The translations under genes were made by a program, and so were the position numbers. DNA of 64,000 nucleotides. It comes from Myxococcota bacterium (GTDB lineage Bacteria > Myxococcota_C > UBA6777). Position 1 is the stretch's first letter. Each line of letters opens with the position of its first letter. The stretch is taken from the NCBI GenBank assembly GCA_023150835.1, contig JAKLKB010000008.1:18361-82360 (forward strand), in the 5' to 3' direction. Shown here in pieces: positions 16,744 through 24,119 of this stretch. The notes beneath the pieces were generated by a model, which was not told where the DNA came from, made no database searches, and saw nothing but the letters and a program-made list of their open reading frames with translations.

Positions 16744-17571
16744 ATGTTGCGTGATCTATCGGAACGGATGGGGTGGATGCGAGAGCCTTCTGCGGAGGAT
16801 CTTGGGCGGCGAGCGCGGCGTATCGAGCGCTTTTTATGGCCTTGGCAACAGTTGTTGAAACCATCCGTCACAGGGTGGGAGAATATCCCCGAGCAGCGTC
16901 CGCTGTTGTTTGTGGGCAATCATACGCTGTTTGGAGTGTTGGATGCACCGTTGTTGTGGTTGGCCTTGTATCGGGAAAAAGGCATCTTGTTGCGCGGTTT
17001 GGGAGATCGCCTGCATTTTCAGATCCCGGGTTGGCGGGAGTTATTGACGCGCTATGGAGTGGTGTTGGCGGATCCCGAAGTCTGCGGTCAATTGATGCAA
17101 CAAGGTGAGGCGATCTTGGTCTTTCCGGGTGGAGCGCGGGAAGTGACCAAACGCAAGGGAGAACGTTACAAGCTGATCTGGAAGGAGAGACGGGGGTTTG
17201 CGCGGCTTGCTGCACAGCACCAATGTACGATCATCCCGTTTGCTTCGGTGGGGATCGAAGATATGTTCGATGTGGTGTTGGATGGAGACGAGCTTGCGGC
17301 TTCTCCTTTGGGGGCCGTGTTGGAGCGACTGCGTATCCGCAAAGATGTCTTGATGCCGTTGGCGGTGGGCAAAGGCCCGCTCGGTCTTCCGCGCTTGCAG
17401 CGGTTGTATTTCCATTTTGGAGCGCCGATCCCCAGCGAGGGCATCGATCCTGAAGACGACGCTGCGGTGTGGGATCTGCGCGAAGCCACGCGCCATTCGA
17501 TCGAAGAGAGCATCGCCATGCTTCGTCAAGCGCAACGTCATGATCCCAAACGCTTTTTATTTTTCCCCTAG
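16744..17571 (+). CDS. LPLAT-family acyltransferase (MGAT/PlsC-like)
   Basis: Predicted glycerolipid acyltransferase, 275 residues. The catalytic box is FVGNHTLFGVLDAPLL near residues 55-70, an NHxxxxxD variant of the usual HxxxxD motif. The acceptor-binding block is VFPGGAREVTKRKGERYKLI. Both resemble the MGAT-like subgroup of lysophospholipid acyltransferases. The PFASVGIEDMFD block and the PxxxPLP-like region (RIRKDVLMPLAVGKGPLGLP) fit the same subgroup. It starts 12 bases after the WS/DGAT stop with GAGGAGAG upstream, so the two are surely translated from one mRNA. It likely supplies or uses mono/diacylglycerol for the WS/DGAT enzyme. Confidence 0.87.
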   Translation: MLRDLSERMGWMREPSAEDLGRRARRIERFLWPWQQLLKPSVTGWENIPEQRPLLFVGNHTLFGVLDAPLLWLALYREKGILLRGLGDRLHFQIPGWRELLTRYGVVLADPEVCGQLMQQGEAILVFPGGAREVTKRKGERYKLIWKERRGFARLAAQHQCTIIPFASVGIEDMFDVVLDGDELAASPLGAVLERLRIRKDVLMPLAVGKGPLGLPRLQRLYFHFGAPIPSEGIDPEDDAAVWDLREATRHSIEESIAMLRQAQRHDPKRFLFFP

Positions 17572-17577
17572 CCGCTC

Positions 17578-17836
17578 ATACAACATCCGAAAGATCTGTG
17601 ATCGAAGGATAGGTGCGATCTGCTGTGACTGCCCTGTTCTTGGGCAGCCACAGGGGGCTGCCCCTACTTTTTCGCTTACTTCACGGACGGATTTCGTATC
17701 ACTGTTCTTGGGCAGCCACAGGGGGCTGCCCCTACTTTTTCGCTTACTTCACGGACGGATTTCGTATCACTTTTTCTTGGGCAACCACAGGGGGCTGCCC
17801 CTACTTTTTCGCTTACTTCACGGACGGATTTCGTAT
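17578..17836 (+). repeat. Family A element with right half triplicated
   Basis: Begins with ATACAACATCCG at 17578 and ends with CGGATTTCGTAT at 17825-17836. The same right end also occurs at 17688-17699 and 17756-17767. The 68-69-bp unit TTCTTGGGCAGCCACAGGGG.. is therefore present three times in tandem, each with the GGGCAGCCACAGGGGGCTGC hairpin. It sits between the convergent LPLAT and HmuY-like genes. Confidence 0.85.
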
Positions 17837-17840
17837 CACT

Positions 17841-18587
17841 TTAGGGGGTGGCGAGTTCAGCATAGCGAAAGCGTGGGAATCCAGAGTTTCCTTTGTCGTC
17901 GTAGTATTTGAGCATTTGTAGCTTATAGTATTTCTTTTCTGCGGTGCGTACGACATAAAGAAATTCAGAGCGGGGGGCGAGGACGTGTTTGAGAAGGTCA
18001 TAGTAGTACCACTCTCCTTCTCGGCCAAAAGCGGAACGTGGTTCGTTCAGATTATTTCCTGTCTCATCCGCAAGATAGCCCTCTGTGGGGGCTTTTTCGA
18101 GAGCGTCGAAGTCTTTGTCGCGTAAGAGGGCGACTGTGGTGTCGCCTTCGCCGCTGACGCCGCTGTTGGTCTTGATGAAGTAGCGTCGGAAAGCGAGGTG
18201 CCAGCTTTTGTCTTTGTTCGGTGGTGAAGTGGGCTTGATCTCGGTGCTTTGGCCAAAGGCAAAGTAGATCCATTGATCGGGGTTGGAGGCGTTGATCTGG
18301 GTTTCCCATACGCCCGGGCGTTGTTCTTTGAGCGAGACAGGCGGACCGGGTAGAGTTTTGACTTTGATATCGTTGGGTTTTTGGTTTGGATCGCGCAACG
18401 AAGGCGCACAGCCCGCAAGCCACAAAAGAGCAACGGCAAAACATAGGAGCAGCAAGGTGTGGCTGCCCAAGAACAGGGCGGCTCTAGCGACTCGCACTAT
18501 CTTTCGAGCGCGCATCTCTCGGATATCGTACAAGCGGTGATCGATCTGTGTGATCGGGTGGGTGGGGGAGGGGTGGTTGTTGTGCAT
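17841..18587 (-). CDS. HmuY-like haem-binding lipoprotein
   Basis: Predicted outer-membrane lipoprotein that binds haem or another cargo and passes it to a TonB receptor. The signal peptide ends at a lipobox (AVALLWLAGC). The mature part has the HmuY pattern: WHLAFRRYFIKTNSGVSGEG, a FDAL..AP..GYLAD segment, and the closing FLYVVRTAEKKYYKLQMLKYY sheet. It lies 60 bases downstream of the TonB-dependent receptor on the same strand, as hmuY does beside hmuR. Oddly, the codons before the hydrophobic core (IREMRARKIVRVARAALFLG) lie inside a family A repeat. The start could be ATG 18587, which has GGAG upstream, or ATG 18515 inside the repeat. Cargo is inferred. Confidence 0.75.
   Translation of the reverse strand: MHNNHPSPTHPITQIDHRLYDIREMRARKIVRVARAALFLGSHTLLLLCFAVALLWLAGCAPSLRDPNQKPNDIKVKTLPGPPVSLKEQRPGVWETQINASNPDQWIYFAFGQSTEIKPTSPPNKDKSWHLAFRRYFIKTNSGVSGEGDTTVALLRDKDFDALEKAPTEGYLADETGNNLNEPRSAFGREGEWYYYDLLKHVLAPRSEFLYVVRTAEKKYYKLQMLKYYDDKGNSGFPRFRYAELATP
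18457..18531 (-). repeat. Partial family A element inside the HmuY-like gene
   Basis: From TGTGGCTGCCCAAGAACAGG at 18459 to the element end CGGATATCGTAC at 18520-18531. On the minus strand it matches the left half of the 17.6 kb and 2.0 kb copies over about 70 bases. It overlaps the N-terminal codons of the lipoprotein. Confidence 0.75.
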
Positions 18588-18647
18588 GATGGCTCCGTTG
18601 ATGGGAGAGGGTCTTGGTTTGTTGCACGATATCTTCGCTCTCAGTGA

Positions 18648-20963
18648 TCAATATTGTCCGCGTACACCAAGGAAAAAAGTTCGAGGTCGGATGGGAAGCC
18701 ATTGATGGTTTCCCGAGCCAAGGATATTTTGGGCTGCGGCAAATACTTCGAGTCGGCGGTCAAAAAAAGAGCGGCTTAGGCGTGCGTGTAAAAGAACGTA
18801 AGGATCGATGCGGAGGGTGTCGTCTTTTTGATCGCCGTTGGTGTCGAGGAAAGCAAAACGCTCACCTTCAAAGATCCCACGTACAGTCAGTTGGAGATGG
18901 AGCCAAGGATCTTGGAGGGTGATCTGGGCGTGTGCGCGATGAAGGGCGCGCAGCGCAAGAGGCCGATTGTTTGGATGATCGATCGTGTCTGTCAGATTGT
19001 AGCCGACCTCAAAAGAAAACAGGCGGTGGGGGGTGAGACGAACCACCGCTTCGAGGCCGCGTGTGGTGGCCGAAGCGATGTTGGCGTATTGGACGCGGAA
19101 GGTGCCGGGCTTGGCCGGGTCGGTGATGACTTGTTCGATGATCAAGTTGTCGATCAGGTTGTAGAAGCCTTGGACAGAGAGCCACAGCCACGAGACCGCT
19201 TGCCACTCCGCACCGAGTTGGAAGCCGTTGGCGAATTCGGGTGCAAGGGCAGGATTGCCCTCGACAACATAACCGACGCTGTTGTTTTCAAAGGTGAGGA
19301 AAAGCTCTTTGAAGGAAGGAGCGCGAAAAGCGCGGCCATAGCTTGCGCGTAGGATCAACCCGGGCAGCGGGTCAAAGCGCACCGCAAGCTTGGGGTTGAT
19401 CGCGTAGCCGAATTGAGAGTCCAATTCAAAGCGAACACCCGGGACGACGCTGAGGCGAGGTGTGTCAACGAGCGGTATCCACTCGTATTGGGCATAGACC
19501 GCGCCTCGGCCGCGATGTGCAAAGCTGTCCTTGATGCGGTCAGCGCGCAAGTTTTCATAAAGTCCCTCAAGTCCGAGCGTCAGGATGTGTTGTGTCCCAA
19601 AAGCTCGATCCATCTGAAGGTTGGCTTGGAGTAGCCAGTCGAACGTTTCTTCGTAGAGATCGAAGGCATCGGAGCCTTGTTGATCGTAGAGAAATTGGTC
19701 GCGAAAAAAAGCAAAGTGCAGCGAAGACTTGATCCGTGTTGGTCCAGAAAGAACAGAATCTGTACTGAGGGTGAGGGTGGCTGTTTCGGTCCGATTTTTT
19801 CGATCAAAGACCGCGCCTGAGGTGGACGCATCGATCCCTGCGCGATCTTGGTAGAGATAATTTCCGCGCAAACTGATCCCAAATCGAGGAGAAGCGCGGT
19901 AAGAGGCGCGCCCTTCGACTTGGAGGATCTCGTTGGAACTTCCCGAGGTGGAAGCGAGGGGATCGCGGTCAGGGAGTTGGTAGGCGTCATAACGGTGCCA
20001 ACCAAGGGAGAGCTGCACATCCCATGCTTTTTGCTTCATGCCAAAGTAGCCCGTCAGATCGAGCAGATGGCCGCCACCGTTGCCATAACGAAGAAATCCC
20101 CCCGCTTCAATGGGTTTTTTGCTGCGCCGTGTGATGATATTGATCACGCCGCCGATGGCATCGGAGCCATAGAGTGCGGAAGAGGGGCCTTTGACGATCT
20201 CCACACGTTCGATGCGCTCAAGCGGAAAGCGTTGAAGATCGATCACTCCGCGCACGCGGCCAGAAACGCGTTCTCCGTCGATCAAGATCAGAACATACTT
20301 GGCATCGAGTCCTTGGAGGCGGACGCCCACCCCTCCGGCTTGATCGAAACTTAATTGAATTCCGCTGTGTGTTTGAAGGATATCCGAAAGGGTAGCGGCG
20401 GAGGTTTTTTCCAATTGGCTTCGGGTGATCACTTCGACGCTGTTGACGGTATCTTTGAGGCGCTGTTGCGTGCGTGCGCCTGTGACCACGATCGTGTCTT
20501 CCGAGGTATTGAATGAGACCGGTGTTGTGGGCTTTGTGGAGGTGTTGGAAGATGTCGATGCAGCGGGCTTTGTGGAGGTGTTGGAAGATGTCGATGCAGC
20601 GGGCTTTGTGGAGGTGTTGGAAGATGTCGATGCAGCGGGCTTTGTGGAGGTGGTTGCGTGCGAGGGTACGGGCTTTGTCGAGGTGGTCGCGTGCGAGGGT
20701 ACGGGCTTTGTAGAGGTGGTCGCGTGCGAGGGTACGGGTTTAGAGGTAGGTGTGGCTTGCGAAGAAGGAGGCGTGGCAGATGCAAAAGGTGCGAAGTATA
20801 GGCAAAAAACAACAAGAGCAGACAACGCGACGCGATGTGCAAGGTTGTGCGTGGCTCGAAGTGTCGGGGGATACGAAGTGCGTTGAGGAGTGAGGAGAGT
20901 AGGCCACGAAAGGGCGATGTTTTGAGGTTTGGGGGGGATAGAGGAGTGTGTGGCCGTTTGCAT
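18648..20963 (-). CDS. TonB-dependent outer-membrane receptor
   Basis: Ligand-gated transporter in the outer membrane. After a signal-like segment (RVALSALVVFCLYFAPFASA) comes a low-complexity stretch with three TSTKPVPSHAT and three TSTKPAASTSSN units. The TonB box is probably EDTIVVTGARTQ. The plug domain follows (NSVEVITRSQLEKTSAATLS, then GVGVRLQGLDAKYVLILIDG and VEIVKGPSSALYGSDAIGGV). The beta-barrel ends in aromatic GVRGQY, as needed for Bam insertion. The overall pattern fits colicin I/haem-type receptors. The downstream HmuY-like lipoprotein gene suggests haem uptake. The start is uncertain: ATG 20963 is used here and the ORF runs open to 21104. No Fur box was identified. Confidence 0.9.
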   Translation of the reverse strand: MQTATHSSIPPKPQNIALSWPTLLTPQRTSYPPTLRATHNLAHRVALSALVVFCLYFAPFASATPPSSQATPTSKPVPSHATTSTKPVPSHATTSTKPVPSHATTSTKPAASTSSNTSTKPAASTSSNTSTKPAASTSSNTSTKPTTPVSFNTSEDTIVVTGARTQQRLKDTVNSVEVITRSQLEKTSAATLSDILQTHSGIQLSFDQAGGVGVRLQGLDAKYVLILIDGERVSGRVRGVIDLQRFPLERIERVEIVKGPSSALYGSDAIGGVINIITRRSKKPIEAGGFLRYGNGGGHLLDLTGYFGMKQKAWDVQLSLGWHRYDAYQLPDRDPLASTSGSSNEILQVEGRASYRASPRFGISLRGNYLYQDRAGIDASTSGAVFDRKNRTETATLTLSTDSVLSGPTRIKSSLHFAFFRDQFLYDQQGSDAFDLYEETFDWLLQANLQMDRAFGTQHILTLGLEGLYENLRADRIKDSFAHRGRGAVYAQYEWIPLVDTPRLSVVPGVRFELDSQFGYAINPKLAVRFDPLPGLILRASYGRAFRAPSFKELFLTFENNSVGYVVEGNPALAPEFANGFQLGAEWQAVSWLWLSVQGFYNLIDNLIIEQVITDPAKPGTFRVQYANIASATTRGLEAVVRLTPHRLFSFEVGYNLTDTIDHPNNRPLALRALHRAHAQITLQDPWLHLQLTVRGIFEGERFAFLDTNGDQKDDTLRIDPYVLLHARLSRSFFDRRLEVFAAAQNILGSGNHQWLPIRPRTFFLGVRGQY
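20525..20752. repeat. In-frame tandem repeats in the TonB receptor N-terminus
   Basis: Three 36-bp units (GTGTTGGAAGATGTCGATGC..) are followed by three 33-bp units (GTGGTCGCGTGCGAGGGTAC..). Both encode TSTKP-type peptides. All units are multiples of three, so copy-number change would keep the frame. They encode the spacer between the signal peptide and the TonB box. Confidence 0.85.
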
Positions 20964-21294
20964 CCGAGAAGGTTCTTTCTTGTGGGGGCGCGGTGGTGTC
21001 GCGCTATCTTGGTTTCGGGGGTTGGTATGCTGTTTTTGCAGTGGGTTGTCAATCATGAAAGGAAGCCGCGCAGTGGGCGTTTCAAGTTCATTTGGATCGC
21101 GCACCGATAGGGGGTTGCGAAAAGCTGTGGCTGTGGGCGCGCATCTTTTGTGCTAAAGGAGCGCGGTGTGTTTTGGATGCGGCGTTTGGGCGAGAGGATT
21201 GATCGAAGAAGGTGTTTGCGAGGAGCGAACGCACAGAAACTGCGTGTGCATCCGTCAATAGGATGGATCGAAGTAAGGTATTTGGGAGGAACAG
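20964..21294. other. Divergent intergenic region between TonB receptor and RluA-family gene
   Basis: If the receptor starts at 20963, about 330 bases separate the two divergent genes. Part of it, up to 21104, is an open extension of the receptor frame (with MIDNPLQKQHT at 21053). I see no other gene. The RluA-family gene has GGGAGGA at 21283-21289. Confidence 0.4.
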
Positions 21295-21990
21295 ATGGGA
21301 AATTATGTGTGTGGCGAGCCGTTGTGCTTGTGGGAAGAAGAGGGTTTGTGGGTGTTTTCAAAGCCTTCGGGGATGTGTACACATCCCGCGCATGGGGAAG
21401 AGGGAGAGGATCTGTTGTCGTGGGCGCGTCGTGTGTGCGGTGCATCAGAGGCGTTAGCGCCTGTGCATCGGCTGGACCGGGAGACGAGTGGTTTGGTGGT
21501 GTGTAGCGAAGATCCACAGATGCGCGGTGGGATGGGGATCTGGTTTCGTGACGGAGCGATCCGCAAGGTGTATCTTGCGTTGGTGTACGGCTGCACCCGA
21601 AGCAAGGGAGTGATCGACAAGCCGCTTTCAGATGCACGCCGAGAGAAGCCGTTAGAGGCGATCACGCGGTATCGGTGTTTGGAGGTGTTTTTGGAGCGTG
21701 CTTCGTTGGTGGAGGTGGAGCCTGAGACGGGGCGAAAACATCAGATCCGACGGCACTTTCAAGGGATCGGCCATAGCGTCGTGGGGGATGCGCGTTATCC
21801 ACCCCCGCGCTGGCGTGCGCTGCCGGGATTTCCGGGGCGTTTGTGGCTGCATGCCGCAAAGATGATCTTGCCGAATGGACGGTCTTTTGAATCTCCCTTA
21901 TCTGAAGAGTTGGAGCAACATCTGCGGATCTTGCGCGAGGCCAACGAACAATGCGTCGCTGCTTCGAGCGCCTCGGCTCGTAAACCTTAA
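21295..21990 (+). CDS. RluA-family pseudouridine synthase
   Basis: Isomerises uridine to pseudouridine in rRNA or tRNA. The catalytic motif is VHRLDRETSGLVV, with the catalytic Asp at about residue 61. The family's KVYLALVYG and later ETGRKHQIRRHFQGIGHSVV and GDARYPPPRW blocks follow in the expected order. The 231-residue length indicates a stand-alone catalytic domain without an S4 domain, like RluA or TruC types. The position modified cannot be told. ATG 21295 has GGGAGGA six bases upstream. It is followed by a family B repeat that may terminate transcription. Confidence 0.9.
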   Translation: MGNYVCGEPLCLWEEEGLWVFSKPSGMCTHPAHGEEGEDLLSWARRVCGASEALAPVHRLDRETSGLVVCSEDPQMRGGMGIWFRDGAIRKVYLALVYGCTRSKGVIDKPLSDARREKPLEAITRYRCLEVFLERASLVEVEPETGRKHQIRRHFQGIGHSVVGDARYPPPRWRALPGFPGRLWLHAAKMILPNGRSFESPLSEELEQHLRILREANEQCVAASSASARKP

Positions 21991-22399
21991 AGAGAGTGCA
22001 GGTTTTTCAAACCAACGACCCTGTCGCTTGGGCGTTCGCGAGCGCGGCTTTTTTTGGCTACTGCGTGGCACCTATGTGTCATGGTTATTCTGTTGTTTTC
22101 GGTGAAAATGTCCAGTTCTGACAGCGGAATCAAGAATCGCACCGATACTTTGCTTTTGCTCTTTTTCGTTGTTTTCCGTACGCAAGCTCTTGGATAAATG
22201 AGGAATGCGTGTCTTGTGCGTGATATCTGTGCAGCATGAGCGTTATCCCGCACGGAGAGACGAAAAGACAGACGATCTTGCGTAATCGTTCTTTTGCGTA
22301 CGCCATCGATGTTTCCTTTGTCGCCGTTCACTTCTTATTTTTTACACGATATCAAACGGTTGCACAACCGAGGGGACACCTCAGCCTAATTGGGGTATT
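21991..22399. other. Intergenic region with family B repeat
   Basis: A family B tail lies at about 21999-22060 (GGTTTTTCAAACCAACGACC, then CGCGGCTTTTTTTGG). The T-run downstream of the GC-rich segment could end RluA-gene transcription. The rest, about 22080-22399, is more AT-rich and shows no gene. Confidence 0.5.
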
Positions 22400-23962
22400 T
22401 TAGATCCAGTTTTCAGGGATAGTTTGTGCGTCGAGGTTCCAGAGCCCGTTGAGGACGTAGAGCATATCGCGAGCGGGTGCGGGGGTATCGCGCAGGCCGC
22501 TGATATGGTCGCGGATGGAGCGGATGGATTCGAGGGCATCTTCGCGGGAGAGGCGGGAGAAGTTGGGTGCGGGGAGGCCGAGGGCGGCGTATCCTTGGCG
22601 GATGGCGTCGCCGTAATGTTCTTGGAAGTGACCGCGAATGTGGGAGTTGTAGAAGAGGGTGCGGATGGTTTGATCGCGTCGGGCTTCGAGTTCGGTGCGT
22701 TCGATGTTGGAGAGTCCGGGTTGTTGGAGCAGCGATTGGAGTTGGTTGTAATAAGTGCGAAGGGGGCCTTGTTGGGAGTTCGTCACTTCTTCTTGTCCTT
22801 GGAAAAAGCGTTCAAAAGTGGCTTCATTGGATCGGACAAGTTCGTAGAGTTGGGCCATACTTTGGCCAGAGAGCGGGATATCGCGGCCAACGACAGCGAC
22901 ATCGAGGTTTTCGGCCTTACGGATGCCGCGTTGTAGGAGGTTGGCGGCGGTTTGATCGATGTCGACGCCCGCCCCGCGAGTGGTGCGTTCCCAAGCGGCT
23001 TGGTGGGTGGTTGCGCCAGAACCCGAGCCGGGGGCCGAGCCGCTGTAAGCCCAGATGGTTTTGGTGTTGGGAAACATCTCTTGGTACATCAGGTGTTTGG
23101 AGCGTCCGCCGGAGTAGCAAGCGGAAAGGTGGAGGTCTTCGACTTGTGCAGCGGCGCGGGGCATGGCAGCGGTGAGTCCGCGCATGGTGTCCCATGAGAT
23201 GCGACCATTGTCGTCGCCCCAGACGCCCGAACCGACGTGGTGTCCAGAGATCAGAAGGCGTGAGGGGATGGATCCGCCTTTTTCTGCGCGTGACCAGACT
23301 TGGGCGATCTGAGCGACTTCGTCGCGTGCGTTGTCGCCTGTATTTTTCAAGACATCGGCGATCTTTGCGGATTGTTCAGCGGGAAGGCCGAGGGTTTGAA
23401 CGAATCCATTGCGCCCGTCGTTGGTGGTGAGATCGTAGGTTTGGTTCCCGACACGGATCTTGTCTGCGCCGATGCGGGAATTCGTGATGGTATGGAGAGT
23501 TGCGCCTGTTTTGCGCAGCTCGTTGATCTCGTGTTTGGCGCCTGCGCTGGTGCGGGTTTCGTTGTTCATGCCGATGAACAAGATCTCGTCATTGCTGCGT
23601 GGGGTGTTGTTGGTGGGGTTGGTTTGGGGGGCGGAGGCTTGGAGGGAGGCGTCTTGGAGCATTAGACCGAGGACGCTTGCGGTTTTGCCTGCTTGTGTGG
23701 GGGTGGCTTGGCCCGAAGGGGCGGGAGCGGCTGCGATTAGAGTGGTGGAGTTGCCGTCGCGGTCAAAGTTATCGGCCATGCGCCACGCTTCTTGGGCGTC
23801 GATCTTTCCGTCGTTGTTGCGGTCTGCGCGTTGGAGTTGTTGGAGATTGAGGCCGTTGTCCGTGAGTTTTTGTTGGGCGTTGGGGTTGGTGCGGACTTTT
23901 TCGAGGTCGATGGTTTTGGTGTTGTTTTGCGTGAGGAAGTCTTGTCGGTTGATCTTGGTCAT
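22400..23962 (-). CDS. EF-hand protein with caspase-like His/Cys core
   Basis: Not assignable to a characterised protein. The 520 residues have no signal peptide. Near residues 47-58 is a textbook calcium-binding loop, DRNNDGKIDAQE, and a weaker one follows (DNFDRDGNSTTL). Residues about 235-320 show RLLISGHHVGSGVWGDD and DLHLSACYSGG, about 40 residues apart. This is the His-then-Cys order of caspase/clostripain-like (clan CD) peptidases, with hydrophobic strands before each residue. The C-terminal 200 residues are helical (VTNSQQGPLRTYYNQLQSLL onward). A calcium-regulated protease is one reading; a non-enzymatic scaffold is possible. Neighbours give no clue. Start ATG 23962. Confidence 0.65.
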   Translation of the reverse strand: MTKINRQDFLTQNNTKTIDLEKVRTNPNAQQKLTDNGLNLQQLQRADRNNDGKIDAQEAWRMADNFDRDGNSTTLIAAAPAPSGQATPTQAGKTASVLGLMLQDASLQASAPQTNPTNNTPRSNDEILFIGMNNETRTSAGAKHEINELRKTGATLHTITNSRIGADKIRVGNQTYDLTTNDGRNGFVQTLGLPAEQSAKIADVLKNTGDNARDEVAQIAQVWSRAEKGGSIPSRLLISGHHVGSGVWGDDNGRISWDTMRGLTAAMPRAAAQVEDLHLSACYSGGRSKHLMYQEMFPNTKTIWAYSGSAPGSGSGATTHQAAWERTTRGAGVDIDQTAANLLQRGIRKAENLDVAVVGRDIPLSGQSMAQLYELVRSNEATFERFFQGQEEVTNSQQGPLRTYYNQLQSLLQQPGLSNIERTELEARRDQTIRTLFYNSHIRGHFQEHYGDAIRQGYAALGLPAPNFSRLSREDALESIRSIRDHISGLRDTPAPARDMLYVLNGLWNLDAQTIPENWI

Positions 23963-24119
23963 GGGTCAAAGGCTCCGAAAGGGTTGTGTTGTGGGGTGCT
24001 TGTGCGGGGTGAAGAGAGCAGGAGGTTGGTTGCAAAAACAGAGGCGTCGACAAGCACGTGTTTGGGGGAGATAGAATAGCGCCGAGGTGTCTTTTTGGAA
24101 AGGGATTCTTTCAAAAAAA

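Noticed and set aside
17613-17921. Plus-strand ORF with repeated LGSHRGLPLLFRLLHGRISYH peptide units
   Set aside because: It is a translation of the three tandem family A repeat units and has no start site or relation to known proteins.
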